A stretch of 64,000 nucleotides of DNA from Akkermansiaceae bacterium (GCA_903826205.1 CAIKDP010000209.1:1-64000); one strand, 5' to 3'. Shown: positions 43,409 to 51,506, numbered from the stretch's first letter. Notes: a model not told the origin generated them from the sequence alone. Translations and numbers: made by a program.

Positions 43409-43442
43409 TTGTCCTTGCTCAGCGCCCCGCACCGCACCGCCC

Positions 43443-43478
43443 CGCCCGCCCCTGGATGACTCCGGGCGCGGGCGTTTT
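43443..43478 (+). terminator. Probable intrinsic terminator between two accessory genes
   Basis: CGCCCGCCCC pairs with GGGCGCGGGCG (10 bp, one bulge), loop of about 11, followed by TTTT. It lies in the 100-bp gap before the gene at 43499. Confidence 0.5.
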
Positions 43479-43498
43479 CATTCTCCCCTAACAAAACA

Positions 43499-44662
43499 AT
43501 GAAACCGAACACCATAACACTGCCCAAGCGGCTCCTCGATGCCGCATCCACCGAAACCACCCGCACCATGCTCCACGGCGCACTCGTCGATGCCGAGCAT
43601 CGCTGTGTTGTCGTTTGCAATGGCCGCTGTCTGGCCATCCATCCCATCCCCGGCGATGCCACCATCAAGCCCGGCTACATCACGCCGGCGAAATGGAAAT
43701 CTGCCAAGGCCAACAACTCCAAGGAGATGATCCTTGATTTTGTGGCCGGCACGATCAACGGCGAAGCCCTCGATGCGCCCGATGTGAACGGCAACTACCC
43801 GGCATACCGCCAAGTCATCCCGGAATTCAAGCCCTGTTACCGCACGGTCCTCAAGCCCCCGCTCATTGCCGCGATTGCCAATGCGCTTGGCTATACCGAC
43901 GGCAATCTGGATGGCCTCGTCTTCGAGTTCGACAGCAGCGAGAAATCCCCCGTCCGCATCACCTACAAGGATACCCAGGCCGTTCTCATGCCCATGGGTG
44001 GCAGGGGCGAGGGCGGCTTGCTGGTTGCCGATGGCGAGTCCATCGCGGACCTCAACAAGGAGATTGCGCAACTCAAGGCTGCCCTGTCTGAACGTTCAGA
44101 CATCTCATCCGGCACTGACTCGGAGGATGCAGCGCTCATTGAAACACTCAAGACAGCCCTTCATGAAACGCGGGCACGGGTGAGCCAGTTAGAGGCCTAC
44201 ATCGACGCCAATCCACATGGCACCGCCCCCCGCCAGCCCGTCAAGCCACTTGACGCCAAGCCAGCCGGAAAGGCGAGCCCGCATGCCCCCAAGGCCAAGC
44301 GTGAAAAAACCGTGGTGCTGCCAGCCACCGAGCGCCCCACCGTCACCCGCAATGCCGCTCGCGACGGCATTGAGTTGCGCTTCAATGGCAAGCCCGACGA
44401 TGCCACGCGCCTCGCCATGAAGAAGCGCGGCTGGCGCTGGCTGCCAAGTCAGCCCGGCCAACCCTGGGCCGTCAAGTATCACGAGGAAGAATGGATCTTC
44501 GCTCAATCCCTCGCCACCGGTTCGCCCTTCACCCCGATGCCGGACACGGAACCCACGGCGCAAGAACCCGTCACGCCGCAGTCCTGCGACATGGCTTCCG
44601 CCACTCCCGAGGCAGTCATCTCCTCATCACGGGTCCGCCGCATCACCCTCCCGGACTTCTGA
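43499..44662 (+). CDS. Sliding-clamp-like protein with a plasmid-type C-terminal domain
   Basis: Residues about 7-150 resemble a DNA polymerase III beta-clamp domain: LPKRLLDAASTETTRTMLHG matches the conserved start of a clamp repeat, and VVVCNGRCLAIHPI resembles the ATDGHRL segment. A coiled coil (about 180-245) follows. The end (about 285-340) contains GIELRFNGKPDDATRLAMKK, RGWRWLPSQPGQPWAV and EEEWIFAQSLA, a small module found in plasmid and anti-restriction-type proteins. The fusion may load or recruit onto element DNA. A copy of the GTCTGAAC palindrome lies inside the gene and is translated in frame as LSERSDISS. The clamp assignment is moderate and needs a profile search. Confidence 0.6.
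   Translation: MKPNTITLPKRLLDAASTETTRTMLHGALVDAEHRCVVVCNGRCLAIHPIPGDATIKPGYITPAKWKSAKANNSKEMILDFVAGTINGEALDAPDVNGNYPAYRQVIPEFKPCYRTVLKPPLIAAIANALGYTDGNLDGLVFEFDSSEKSPVRITYKDTQAVLMPMGGRGEGGLLVADGESIADLNKEIAQLKAALSERSDISSGTDSEDAALIETLKTALHETRARVSQLEAYIDANPHGTAPRQPVKPLDAKPAGKASPHAPKAKREKTVVLPATERPTVTRNAARDGIELRFNGKPDDATRLAMKKRGWRWLPSQPGQPWAVKYHEEEWIFAQSLATGSPFTPMPDTEPTAQEPVTPQSCDMASATPEAVISSSRVRRITLPDF
44086..44101. repeat. 16-bp palindrome family, copy 6 (perfect, inside a CDS)
   Basis: GTCTGAACGTTCAGAC within the clamp-like gene, read as LSERSD. The same reading appears at 62211. Confidence 0.9.
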
Positions 44663-44668
44663 TCAGGC

Positions 44669-44751
44669 ACAAGACTTCAAGACGCAAGACGAAGCAAGAG
44701 CAAGAGGTGCCAGTCCATCTCTTCTCTTGGGTCTTGCGTCTTGTTGTCTTC
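44669..44751. repeat. Inverted repeat of the TCTTGCGTCTTG family
   Basis: CAAGACTTCAAGACGCAAGA and TCTTGCGTCTTGTTGTCTT form arms around a 30-bp centre. Related copies lie inside the primase gene (34802) and the helicase gene (57611). It occupies the gap before the RadC gene. Confidence 0.7.
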
Positions 44752-44773
44752 CCACCCCCAACCAATCACTCTT

Positions 44774-45280
44774 ATGAAACTCGCCACATCACGCCGAAAG
44801 CATCCGAATGCATGCCCCCGTTTTGTCACCACCTCTGTGGTGTCGGATGGGTCTTTGCTCTATCAGAAAGGCACGGCCATGGATTCACCGGAGAAATGCT
44901 CGGAATTCTGGTCCTCCTGCATCGCCATTCAGCCCGACCACGAACCGGACAAGGAATCGGTGGTGGTGGTGCTTCTCAACACCCGCCTGATTCCTTACGG
45001 GTGGAACAGGGTGTCCTTGGGCACCGTCAACGAATCCAACGCGCATCCCCGTGAAGTCCTGCGGCCTGTGATTGCCGGTGCTGCTTATGGCTTTGTGCTC
45101 ATGCACAATCATCCTTCTGGCGATCCAAGCCCCAGCCGCAGCGATGAGCAGACCACCCGGCGCATGATAGAGGCCGCCAGTTTGATGCAGATCCGCTTCA
45201 TCGACCACGTTATCACCGGGAAAAAGGAACCGGGGCGTTCCCCCTACTACTCATTCCGGGAAGCAGGCATCATTCCCTGA
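44774..45280 (+). CDS. radC: RadC-family JAB-domain protein
   Basis: The track start is 44741; ATG 44774 (MKLATSRRKHPNACPRF) is used, giving 168 aa. The RadC core is clear: NAHPREVLRPVIAGAAYG, then LMHNHPSGDPSPSRSDEQTT and IRFIDHVITG, with the HxH...D metal motif of JAB/MPN proteins. The N-terminal HhH domain of chromosomal RadC is missing; such short forms are usual in plasmids, ICEs and phages. Despite the name, a role in recombination is not established; a metal-dependent hydrolase or element-maintenance role is possible. Its neighbours are other plasmid-type genes. Confidence 0.9.
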   Translation: MKLATSRRKHPNACPRFVTTSVVSDGSLLYQKGTAMDSPEKCSEFWSSCIAIQPDHEPDKESVVVVLLNTRLIPYGWNRVSLGTVNESNAHPREVLRPVIAGAAYGFVLMHNHPSGDPSPSRSDEQTTRRMIEAASLMQIRFIDHVITGKKEPGRSPYYSFREAGIIP

Positions 45281-45286
45281 TGTCAC

Positions 45287-45302
45287 TGTCTGAACGTTCA
45301 CA
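45287..45302. repeat. 16-bp palindrome family, copy 7 (GTTCACAC class)
   Basis: GTCTGAACGTTCACAC between the RadC gene and the next gene, 18 bp before the ATG at 45321. Confidence 0.9.
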
Positions 45303-45320
45303 CATTCTAACACAAACACC

Positions 45321-45845
45321 ATGAATGCCATCACCCCGTCCTCACTCCACCGCCTCAGTGATGCCGCCAGGGGGCCGATCCGCCACTTCGAGCGTGAAAG
45401 GAACCGTTGTCTTGCCTACACCAACTCGCTCTATGGTGCTGCCATCAGTCCTATGGAAGAAGCGATGCAGCGCTACGCGGAGGCCCTACGCCAAGTCATC
45501 GCCACCACCCACCGCATCGCGGACTGTCGGGTTTCCAGCAACTACATTACGGTCACGTTCCCATCTATCACGCTTCCCGGAAGACCGTATGCGCCTTCGG
45601 GTGAAATCACCGTATTTCTGCCACGCAGCCGCGACGAATGGGCACCCAGCCACGGAAAGGCAGGCGGCCATCGTGCATGCCCACGCGTCACCATCCGTCG
45701 TCCCGGCGATCCCGACGGCCACCGCCGCTATCAACTCCGACCCAACGAAACACCGGAGCAAATCTGGTCCCGTTGTGTCCGCTTCTTCGCCGTCCATGCC
45801 ATCGACAGCAACGCCATCGCCTTGTCCCGGCCCCAGGCCGCCTAA
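45321..45845 (+). CDS. Unknown soluble protein (174 aa)
   Basis: It has a helical N-terminal half (FERERNRCLAYTNSLYGAAI, MQRYAEALRQVIATTHRIAD) and a beta-rich basic second half (YITVTFPSITLPGRPYAP, RVTIRRPGDPDGHRRYQLRP). No known family or catalytic motif was found. Arg/His-rich segments suggest nucleic-acid binding, but this is a weak inference. It lies in the rightward accessory run between RadC and a phosphoribosyltransferase-like gene and starts 18 bp after a palindrome copy. A parallel +1 frame (45325) is open for a similar length, but its composition is Pro/Ser-biased, as for a shadow. Confidence 0.65.
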   Translation: MNAITPSSLHRLSDAARGPIRHFERERNRCLAYTNSLYGAAISPMEEAMQRYAEALRQVIATTHRIADCRVSSNYITVTFPSITLPGRPYAPSGEITVFLPRSRDEWAPSHGKAGGHRACPRVTIRRPGDPDGHRRYQLRPNETPEQIWSRCVRFFAVHAIDSNAIALSRPQAA

Positions 45846-45872
45846 TTTGTCTGAAACCCACACCATGCCGCC

Positions 45873-46382
45873 ATGGTCCGCTATGTCACTCGCTATGTTT
45901 CGCCTCGCACCCGGCCCCTAACAGCCGCTGAGACGCTTATCCGCCAGACAGCCTACGATCTGAAGGTTCCAACGCATTCCGCCATCGAAATTGCGGTGCC
46001 GCTCATAGTGTCCCTGCTGGAACCAGCGCCTTGCTGGCTTATCCCGGTGCCTTCGTCATCCGGTAACACCGATGCGAATCTGGCAATTTGCCACGCCATC
46101 AAGAGTCTCAATCCCGCTGCCAGAATCATTATAGGAATCCGCCGCACGCATGCTGTGGAATCGTCATGTTCCCGCCGCCGCCGCGGCTTGAAAGGACTCA
46201 ATGTGAAGCAACACGCATTCCAGCGGTGTTGCGGCCCGCTCCACCGGATGCCGGTCTGGTTTGTCGATAATGTCGTCACCACCGGCAACACCCTGCAAGC
46301 CGCACACCTCGCATTCGGCACAGGTGATGGCCTCGTTTATGCCGATGCCTCATCCTATTCCATTTTTCGCCGGGATGTCTGA
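45873..46382 (+). CDS. Predicted phosphoribosyltransferase
   Basis: This 169-aa protein ends with the PRPP-loop-like motif VWFVDNVVTTGNTLQAA, the PRTase signature with Asn where the second acidic residue usually stands. IPVPSSSGNTDANLAI earlier is like the substrate loop of ComF-type enzymes. It may act in nucleotide salvage or, in mobile elements, in DNA or RNA modification. A cluster of basic residues (CSRRRRGLKGLNVKQH) follows the core. Its stop codon TGA is contained in a palindrome copy (GTC TGA). It starts 27 bp after the previous stop. Confidence 0.7.
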   Translation: MVRYVTRYVSPRTRPLTAAETLIRQTAYDLKVPTHSAIEIAVPLIVSLLEPAPCWLIPVPSSSGNTDANLAICHAIKSLNPAARIIIGIRRTHAVESSCSRRRRGLKGLNVKQHAFQRCCGPLHRMPVWFVDNVVTTGNTLQAAHLAFGTGDGLVYADASSYSIFRRDV

Positions 46383-46392
46383 ACATTCAGAC
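46377..46392. repeat. 16-bp palindrome family, copy 8; supplies a stop codon
   Basis: GTCTGAACATTCAGAC; the in-frame GTC TGA ends the phosphoribosyltransferase gene. Confidence 0.9.
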
Positions 46393-46448
46393 ATCGTCTT
46401 CCCTCTTCCCAATAACCTCTAACTCTTAACCTATAACTCACCCACTCC

Positions 46449-46919
46449 ATGCCCACCACCACCCCAACCGTAGCCCAGCGCATCGCCTCCGGCCTTGCCT
46501 CGCTTACCCGCATCAAAGCCTTCATCGGCAAAGATCAAACCACCGTCGTCCGTTCCATGATTCGCAACTCCGAGGAGCGCGACTTCTTCATCGACAAGAT
46601 GATTGCACTCGAGGCCCTGATTGCTGCCATGTCCGTCACATACGAGCAGGATGGCAAGGGTGATGCAGCCGTCGCCTATCTCCACTACTTCACTGCCGGC
46701 TGCGACTTCTACATCACCGAGAAAGACAAGGGTGATGCCGATGACTCACCAGAAGACGCCCAATCCCAAGCCTACGGCTACACCATCCTCAATGGCGATG
46801 ATGACATGGCTGAGATGGGCTACATCTCCCTCCCGGATATCCTCTCCTGCCGCGCCGAGCTCGACTTCTATTTCAAACCCACACCCCTAGGTGAAATCAA
46901 GGCCAGGAGAGCGGCCTAG
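46449..46919 (+). CDS. DUF2958-like protein
   Basis: Of 156 aa, the second half has the DUF2958 pattern: a charged C-rich strand (YFTAGCDFYITEKDKGD), a YGYTIL segment and the closing EMGYISLPDILSCRAELDFYF, close to the ELGYxSLxEL end of the family. The N-terminal half is helical (MIRNSEERDFFIDKMIALEA). The family is common on plasmids and ICEs next to ParB, RadC and anti-restriction genes, and its function is not known. That same neighbourhood is present here, which supports the assignment. Not confirmed by a profile. Confidence 0.6.
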   Translation: MPTTTPTVAQRIASGLASLTRIKAFIGKDQTTVVRSMIRNSEERDFFIDKMIALEALIAAMSVTYEQDGKGDAAVAYLHYFTAGCDFYITEKDKGDADDSPEDAQSQAYGYTILNGDDDMAEMGYISLPDILSCRAELDFYFKPTPLGEIKARRAA

Positions 46920-46939
46920 AATTCAAACTCCTAATTACC

Positions 46940-47287
46940 ATGTCCCTTACCCTCCACAACTCATCACTCCCATTCGACCCATGCGTCCCGTCAGTCCCAT
47001 TCTCTTCCACTAAATCACCGGTCCACCGAAATGCCGAACCACTGGCCTCCTTCACCGTTTTCTGTCAGGAGCGCACTGGCGAAGGCACCATTCACATCTG
47101 CTGTGTAAAGTCGCTTGACGCGGCAGCAGCCATCATCGCCGGAAAGCAGCAGTGCATGGATGATTGGAACGCCAGTCCCAAGTGCGCTTCGGGCGAACCC
47201 TTTTACACCGTGCAAAACATCCACTGCCTCGGCGTCGCCAAGGGCGATGTGGAAATCCTCGACTGGCAGGACATCTGCAATGTCTGA
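46940..47287 (+). CDS. Small unknown protein (115 aa)
   Basis: It has a Ser/Pro-rich start, then a compact domain with several Cys (GEGTIHICCVKSLDAAAAII, CMDDWNASPKCASGEPFYTV) and the acidic end GDVEILDWQDICNV. There is no signal peptide and no family is recognised. It follows the DUF2958-like gene after 20 bp and ends with GTC TGA from a palindrome copy, so both genes probably share a transcript. Confidence 0.65.
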   Translation: MSLTLHNSSLPFDPCVPSVPFSSTKSPVHRNAEPLASFTVFCQERTGEGTIHICCVKSLDAAAAIIAGKQQCMDDWNASPKCASGEPFYTVQNIHCLGVAKGDVEILDWQDICNV

Positions 47288-47297
47288 ACGTTCAGAC
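47282..47297. repeat. 16-bp palindrome family, copy 9; supplies a stop codon
   Basis: GTCTGAACGTTCAGAC; in-frame GTC TGA ends the 115-aa gene. Confidence 0.9.
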
Positions 47298-47306
47298 GCC
47301 TCTTAT

Positions 47307-47357
47307 CAATGACCATTGACCAATGACCACTGACCCATGACCACTGACCCATGACCC
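47307..47357. repeat. Array of CCAATGACC/CCACTGACCCATGACC units
   Basis: Imperfect 10- to 12-bp units (GACCATTGACC, GACCACTGACC) run into the start of the next gene. The same units occur inside the helicase gene (55124, 55504) and before the ParB gene (58688). Confidence 0.7.
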
Positions 47358-49105
47358 CTCCCATGCACCAACAAGGCAACTCCATCCATCCCGGCAACAT
47401 CCAGCATTTCGCCGACTCCGCAAAGAACGCCATCCAGTTAGGCCAGCGCCAGTTCTTCACCCCGCCCGATCTCGCCGCCGCCCTTTGTAGCGTCTTCAAG
47501 GCCACCCAAGCCGGCATTGCCACTGATTTGATGGCGGGTGACCTCGCCCTGCTCAAAGCCGCCAAGCGCGCACACTCTTGCGGAATCGACGTTGACGAGC
47601 GCATCTCTTCACTTCATCCACAATCCGCTAATCCACGATCCCCCTCAGTCTATCAGGCCGACGTCACCCGTTTCTATCCGCTCGCTCATGCCGCCGGGCT
47701 CAAGCACGATCTGCTCCTGCTCAATCCACCCTTCTCGCTCCAGTGGTGGCTATCACGCCTCGCTCCTCTCGCCCTTTCCACGGTCACCGGGGTCAAGGAA
47801 ACCTACGCTGCCGCCCTCGTCAAGGGCGACACCATGGATTCCACTCTTGCCACACTCCTCATCGCCTTGGACAGCCTTTCCACCTATGGCGAGGGTTTTC
47901 TAATTTGCAATGGTAACACCGCCCGCCGCCTTATCGGCGACCCACAAGAGGGGATCGCGGATGGTGGATCGCGGGTAGCAGATAGGGAAAGGCGCGAGCG
48001 CACCTCTTCATCCACAGTCCACAATCCGCAATCCGTTATCTCTTCCCTTCTCATGCGCAACATCTGGTGTTGGCTCGACATCCCAGGCGCCATTTTCGAT
48101 GGCCAGGCCAGCGCCTTCCCCACCGCGGTCCTCTACTTCTCCGCCAGTCATGGCAACGCTGCCCCGCATGATAGCGGTCCGCTTTACCTCCGCTCGCCTT
48201 CCGCCGATCCCGGCACCGTCACCGCCACGCTGGCCACCGCCATCTCCGCCCGCCCCTTCGCCTTTTGCGGCCGTTCCATAGCCCACGAATACCAAGCCCA
48301 GAATTGGAAGGACAATTTTCTCCCCGTCTGGAATGCCGTGCGCGAAGAATACCACCAACTTCACCACGGGGCCAAGCCCGTTTGGAACCTCTCACTGCAC
48401 CAAGACGGCACCATCCGCACCTTCCTCGATCCATTCCGTCGCGCCGCCTATGTGCACAACCGCGACCTTCTAACCGCTTTCCGTTCCATGTCCGGCGAGT
48501 CGCCTGCCGGGTTGGTCGTCCAGCAAGCCAGTCGGGCCGCCCTCAAGCACGCCATGGTTTCCGGGTCCTGGCGCGTCCAACCGGAACTCATTGCCGCTGT
48601 GGATGCTGCCATCGCTGCTTATGAAAGCGTTAGAGCACCCTTCTATACCCCGAATGAAGTCCAGTCCCTCGGTTGGCTCGACGAGGAAAGCCTCATCACC
48701 TGTCACAAACCCGGCATCCCAGGGTTTGTTCCCGGTCAAGCCTATCCGCTTCGCACCTGGATCGAGGACACCGCATGGCATGACAAGAAAACCAACCTCG
48801 CCGGCCACGAGGAAGACCTTGCCCTCTCCGGCCGCGAACTCGTCGTTGAAGTCACTGACTCCGACGACCAGCCCCACCGCTTCCACGTCCGCCGTGCCGA
48901 TACCGACGATGCTCCCAAGCCCAAGGGCGTCCGCATGAGCCGCTCCACCATCCATTCCGAGCGCGGCCACCACCATCACATCCAATCTCTCATCGACCAC
49001 TTCCAAATCCCCATTCCCCGTGACGTCGCCCAAGTCAACCCCACCGCCTATCAAGCCAACCTCGCCCGTCTCGACCAGCTCCAAGCCCTGGTCTCCGCCG
49101 CATGA
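47351..49105 (+). CDS. N6-adenine-type DNA methyltransferase-like protein with repeat-encoded insert
   Basis: At 584 aa (ATG 47351 or, outside the repeat, 47363) it has FFTPPDLAAALCSVF, ATDLMAGDLALLKAAKR (like a motif I SAM site), GIDVDER and LLLLNPPFSLQWWLSRL, the NPPF/Y catalytic motif of amino-methyltransferases. The second half includes WCWLDIPGAIFDGQASAFPT and is less clear. A stretch of about 35 residues (GGSRVADRERRERTSSSTVH then NPQSVISS) is encoded by a short inverted repeat that also occurs, in the same frame, in the helicase gene at 56108. The gene would protect element DNA or modify targets. Similar proteins occur on plasmids and ICEs. Confidence 0.72.
   Translation: MTPPMHQQGNSIHPGNIQHFADSAKNAIQLGQRQFFTPPDLAAALCSVFKATQAGIATDLMAGDLALLKAAKRAHSCGIDVDERISSLHPQSANPRSPSVYQADVTRFYPLAHAAGLKHDLLLLNPPFSLQWWLSRLAPLALSTVTGVKETYAAALVKGDTMDSTLATLLIALDSLSTYGEGFLICNGNTARRLIGDPQEGIADGGSRVADRERRERTSSSTVHNPQSVISSLLMRNIWCWLDIPGAIFDGQASAFPTAVLYFSASHGNAAPHDSGPLYLRSPSADPGTVTATLATAISARPFAFCGRSIAHEYQAQNWKDNFLPVWNAVREEYHQLHHGAKPVWNLSLHQDGTIRTFLDPFRRAAYVHNRDLLTAFRSMSGESPAGLVVQQASRAALKHAMVSGSWRVQPELIAAVDAAIAAYESVRAPFYTPNEVQSLGWLDEESLITCHKPGIPGFVPGQAYPLRTWIEDTAWHDKKTNLAGHEEDLALSGRELVVEVTDSDDQPHRFHVRRADTDDAPKPKGVRMSRSTIHSERGHHHHIQSLIDHFQIPIPRDVAQVNPTAYQANLARLDQLQALVSAA
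47951..48043. repeat. In-frame inverted repeat (GGATCGCGGATGG / CCACAATCCGC family)
   Basis: GATCGCGGATGGTGGATCGC and CCACAGTCCACAATCCGCAA form the ends of a 90-bp inverted repeat. A half-copy lies at 47617-47642 and a full relative at 56108-56210. It is translated as part of the methyltransferase. Confidence 0.7.
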
Positions 49106-49110
49106 TTGAT

Positions 49111-49165
49111 GGGTGGCGCACGCTTCCAGCGTGCCGCCTGCCGCATCCTGCGGCAGGTTCTTTTC
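49111..49165. repeat. REP-like double palindrome (GGTGGCGCACGCTTCCAGCGTG type)
   Basis: CACGCTTCCAGCGTG is followed by CTGCCGCATCCTGCGGCAG and GTTCTT. Two short hairpins in a row are typical of extragenic palindromic elements. Relatives: 50274, 59446, 59553, 62134, 63410. Confidence 0.8.
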
Positions 49166-49216
49166 TCCTTGCAATTGCCCTGCAAACCCGCATCCTAACG
49201 CAGCTCGTGTAACATC

Positions 49217-49492
49217 ATGCACTCCCTCCATCAAATCAAACTCGTCATCCCTGGCGACGTGAAAGCCTGGGACACGCTCCGGCAGGAATTTGTCTCACCC
49301 AAAGGTCACGAATCCGAGTCCATGACGTGGGATGCGCTGCTGGTCAACTGGCCCAAGGCGCAGGCCGAAGCGGAAGAATGGTCCGCCAACTGGTCCCCCA
49401 CCGATCTCTTGGTGGAGTCATCCCTCATTCTTCCCAAAGACATTCCGGACTCCCTCGCCGCCGCCATCAACGATCACGCGTCCGTTGCCTGA
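49217..49492 (+). CDS. Small unknown acidic protein (91 aa)
   Basis: The product has VIPGDVKAWDTLRQEFVSPK and a Trp/Glu-rich middle (LVNWPKAQAEAEEWSANWSP). It is soluble with no known motif. A separate transcription unit is suggested by the REP-like repeat upstream and the intrinsic terminator downstream (49537). Confidence 0.65.
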   Translation: MHSLHQIKLVIPGDVKAWDTLRQEFVSPKGHESESMTWDALLVNWPKAQAEAEEWSANWSPTDLLVESSLILPKDIPDSLAAAINDHASVA

Positions 49493-49536
49493 CACTTACT
49501 TACTTCACTTACTCACCTACTTACCGTCTTCCCATC

Positions 49537-49563
49537 GCCCGCCCTCACCGGCGGGCTTTTTTT
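49537..49563 (+). terminator. Intrinsic terminator
   Basis: GCCCGCC-CTCACC-GGCGGGC stem of 7 bp followed by seven T, after the 91-aa gene. Confidence 0.85.
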
Positions 49564-49616
49564 GTCTCGAATCTCCACAACACAACACAACCAACAACCC
49601 CAACACCACAAACACC

Positions 49617-50261
49617 ATGACCACCACCACCGCCCCGAAACCCGCCGCCTCCGGCATCCAAATGCTCGACATCCTTGGCGATCTCGCCAAGCCCGCCGCC
49701 ACCAAGTCATCTGCCAAGACCTATCCTCCCATTCCCGATCCGGATGGTAGCGTCGGCCAGCTCGCCGACCAACTCGCCAACGACCTCGATGAATGGAAAG
49801 CGCTTGACGCCTCGGTCACCACTGGCAAAGCCGAGCTCACCGCTCTTGGCCGACAGGCATTCTACACCGCCAACCGCGGACTCAAGGAACCTGCTTCCTC
49901 CGTCGTTGCACGCGGCAAAAAGTCGGAGATTCTCGTAACCTTCCAGAACCGCTACACCGGTTCCGCCGATCCTGCGGCCGTCACCGCCCTCATTGGTGCC
50001 GATGATGCCGGCCGCTTCTTCTATCAGAGCTTTGAACTCAAGATCGACGGCGACTCGATCCCCGCCGACAAAGCCCCCGCGATCATCGCTGAAATCCGCG
50101 AAGTGCTCGCCCGTCACGATTGCCCGGCGGCTCTATCCGCCGCCGCCAAGGTCAAGCCCACCAAGGAATACCACGCCGCCCGCCATGCCTGGAGCCCCGA
50201 AATTAACCTCGGCCTCGACCGCCTGGTCCCTCCCGTCGCCGTCGTCAAAGTCAAGTCATAG
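49617..50261 (+). CDS. Unknown soluble protein (214 aa)
   Basis: The track start (49332) reads through the previous gene; ATG 49617 (MTTTTAPKPAASGIQMLDIL) lies after the terminator and is used. A Thr/Pro/Ala-rich start is followed by a helical core (QLADQLANDLDEWKALDASV, EPASSVVARGKKSEILVTFQ), then FFYQSFELKIDGDSIPADKA and the conserved-looking end AARHAWSPEINLGLDRLVPP. There is no signal peptide and no family is recognised. It is flanked by REP-like repeats. Confidence 0.7.
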   Translation: MTTTTAPKPAASGIQMLDILGDLAKPAATKSSAKTYPPIPDPDGSVGQLADQLANDLDEWKALDASVTTGKAELTALGRQAFYTANRGLKEPASSVVARGKKSEILVTFQNRYTGSADPAAVTALIGADDAGRFFYQSFELKIDGDSIPADKAPAIIAEIREVLARHDCPAALSAAAKVKPTKEYHAARHAWSPEINLGLDRLVPPVAVVKVKS

Positions 50262-50273
50262 GGGCCTTCCATC

Positions 50274-50325
50274 GGTGGCGCACCCTTCCAGGGTGCATCC
50301 TCCCGCATCCTGCGGGAGGTCTTCC
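50274..50325. repeat. REP-like double palindrome
   Basis: GGTGGCGCACCCTTCCAGGGTGC, then CTCCCGCATCCTGCGGGAG; a member of the family at 49111 with compensatory changes in both stems. That supports selection for, or recent spread of, the hairpin form. Confidence 0.8.
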
Positions 50326-50413
50326 TCTCTCCAGTCTCCTCCTCTAACTCCTCCCATGTTCCCCTCAACCCCCGCCGAATATGAGGACTACCTCGCCGTC
50401 CTCCGCCACTGCC

Positions 50414-51037
50414 ATGAACACCCTCTATCCGAACTATCCGACCTATCCGGCCCGTCCAATCAACGGCGGTCCGCCCCGACTTGCCCGGCCCAAGCCCGGT
50501 CATTGGATCACGCAACCGAAGTTCAACGGTTGGCGAGCCCTCGTCCATCTGGCCGGCGACGCCACGCCTATCTGGAACCGACACGGTGAACGCTTCACCA
50601 TCGCCGATGACTTCACCGAGGCTCTCACCGCCGCCGCCCACGCATTCCCTAGCGGCACCTGGCTCGATTGCGAGGCTTTGCAACGCCGCGGGTCCATCCG
50701 CAACACCCTCGTCATCCTCGACATCGTCGTGCCCGATCTTCCATGGACCGCGCGCAAGCAACTCCTAGCAGCTTCCGGCGTGCCGGTCCTGCCGTGGGAC
50801 TACATGCCCGCCAAGGACTACGGCTTTCCCCATGGCCGCCTCGTCGTTACGGATGAAATCCCCGCCGATTACACCCTGCGCGCCGCCTGCGAGTTCTTCG
50901 CCCTCGTCAACACCGACATGGACGAGACCGTCTACGAGGGTGTCGTGATGAAAAAGGCTGATTCCGTCTATCCGATTCAAACCCGTTCCCCGGACACCCG
51001 CTTCCCCTACTGGGTCAAACACCGCTTCATCGGATGA
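50414..51037 (+). CDS. ATP-dependent ligase-like adenylation domain
   Basis: The track start is 50381; ATG 50414 (MNTLYPNYPTYPARPINGGP) is used, giving 207 aa. Motif I reads QPKFNGWRALV (KxNG in place of KxDG), motif III-like TWLDCEAL, motif IV YEGVVMKK and motif V YWVKHRF, the order of the nucleotidyltransferase core of ATP-dependent DNA ligases. The protein ends at motif V, so the OB domain is missing. The Asn for Asp in motif I is unusual. It may seal nicks for the element or act on another acceptor. An overlapping ORF from 50356 (MFPSTPAEYEDYLAVLRHCH) could be an older start in another frame. Confidence 0.75.
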   Translation: MNTLYPNYPTYPARPINGGPPRLARPKPGHWITQPKFNGWRALVHLAGDATPIWNRHGERFTIADDFTEALTAAAHAFPSGTWLDCEALQRRGSIRNTLVILDIVVPDLPWTARKQLLAASGVPVLPWDYMPAKDYGFPHGRLVVTDEIPADYTLRAACEFFALVNTDMDETVYEGVVMKKADSVYPIQTRSPDTRFPYWVKHRFIG

Positions 51038-51252
51038 CCACTGCATCCCGGCCCGCCGCAGGGTGGCGACCTCCAATGCCTGCCCCTCGTGGCTTCAAAA
51101 TCAACGGCGGGCCGGTTGCATGGTCAAAGCAATCGATTCCATCATGGCTTCGCTGTCAGATCCATGCGAAGAACGTAAGCCAGCAGAGCCAACAAAGCCC
51201 TCCCGAAATGCCAAGAAGGGAAATTACGGTGCCAATCTCGAACACTCGGTAG
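51034..51252 (+). CDS. Possible short coupled ORF (72 aa), perhaps cut by the cargo block
   Basis: The ATG overlaps the ligase stop (ATGA). The product starts MTTASRPAAGWRPPMPAPRG and has no motif. It runs into the convergent membrane gene at 51156, so it may be a gene whose 3' part was displaced when the leftward block was inserted. Weakly supported. Confidence 0.25.
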   Translation: MTTASRPAAGWRPPMPAPRGFKINGGPVAWSKQSIPSWLRCQIHAKNVSQQSQQSPPEMPRREITVPISNTR

Positions 51253-51506
51253 GCAGACAGAAGACCCCAACACCAACGGACATGCCCGAAAAGCCCGACG
51301 CTCGTGTAAGTCACACCAAGCGCCATCGCCGCTTGCCCATGCTCAACGATGGCACCGGAATGGCGATAGTAGCAGATTGCCTCTTCGGTGATCCAGGCAC
51401 GAATCCCGAAATAAGCGACGATCAGAGGCAGTAGGATGCCCAGAAGAACCAGCTTAACGCGACCTCCGTTAGGCGGGTTGAGAATGTCTTCAAAATCAAG
51501 TGACAT
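51156..51506 (-). CDS. Small membrane protein (116 aa), cargo block
   Basis: Three hydrophobic segments (VKLVLLGILLPLIVAYFGI; AAMALGVTYTSVGLFG; VISLLGISGGLCWLCWLTFF) with a charged N-terminus (MSLDFEDILNPPNGG). No family is recognised. It is last in the four-gene leftward block that interrupts the rightward accessory run. Base use is more mixed than in the C-rich flanks, consistent with separate acquisition. Confidence 0.7.
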   Translation of the reverse strand: MSLDFEDILNPPNGGRVKLVLLGILLPLIVAYFGIRAWITEEAICYYRHSGAIVEHGQAAMALGVTYTSVGLFGHVRWCWGLLSAYRVFEIGTVISLLGISGGLCWLCWLTFFAWI

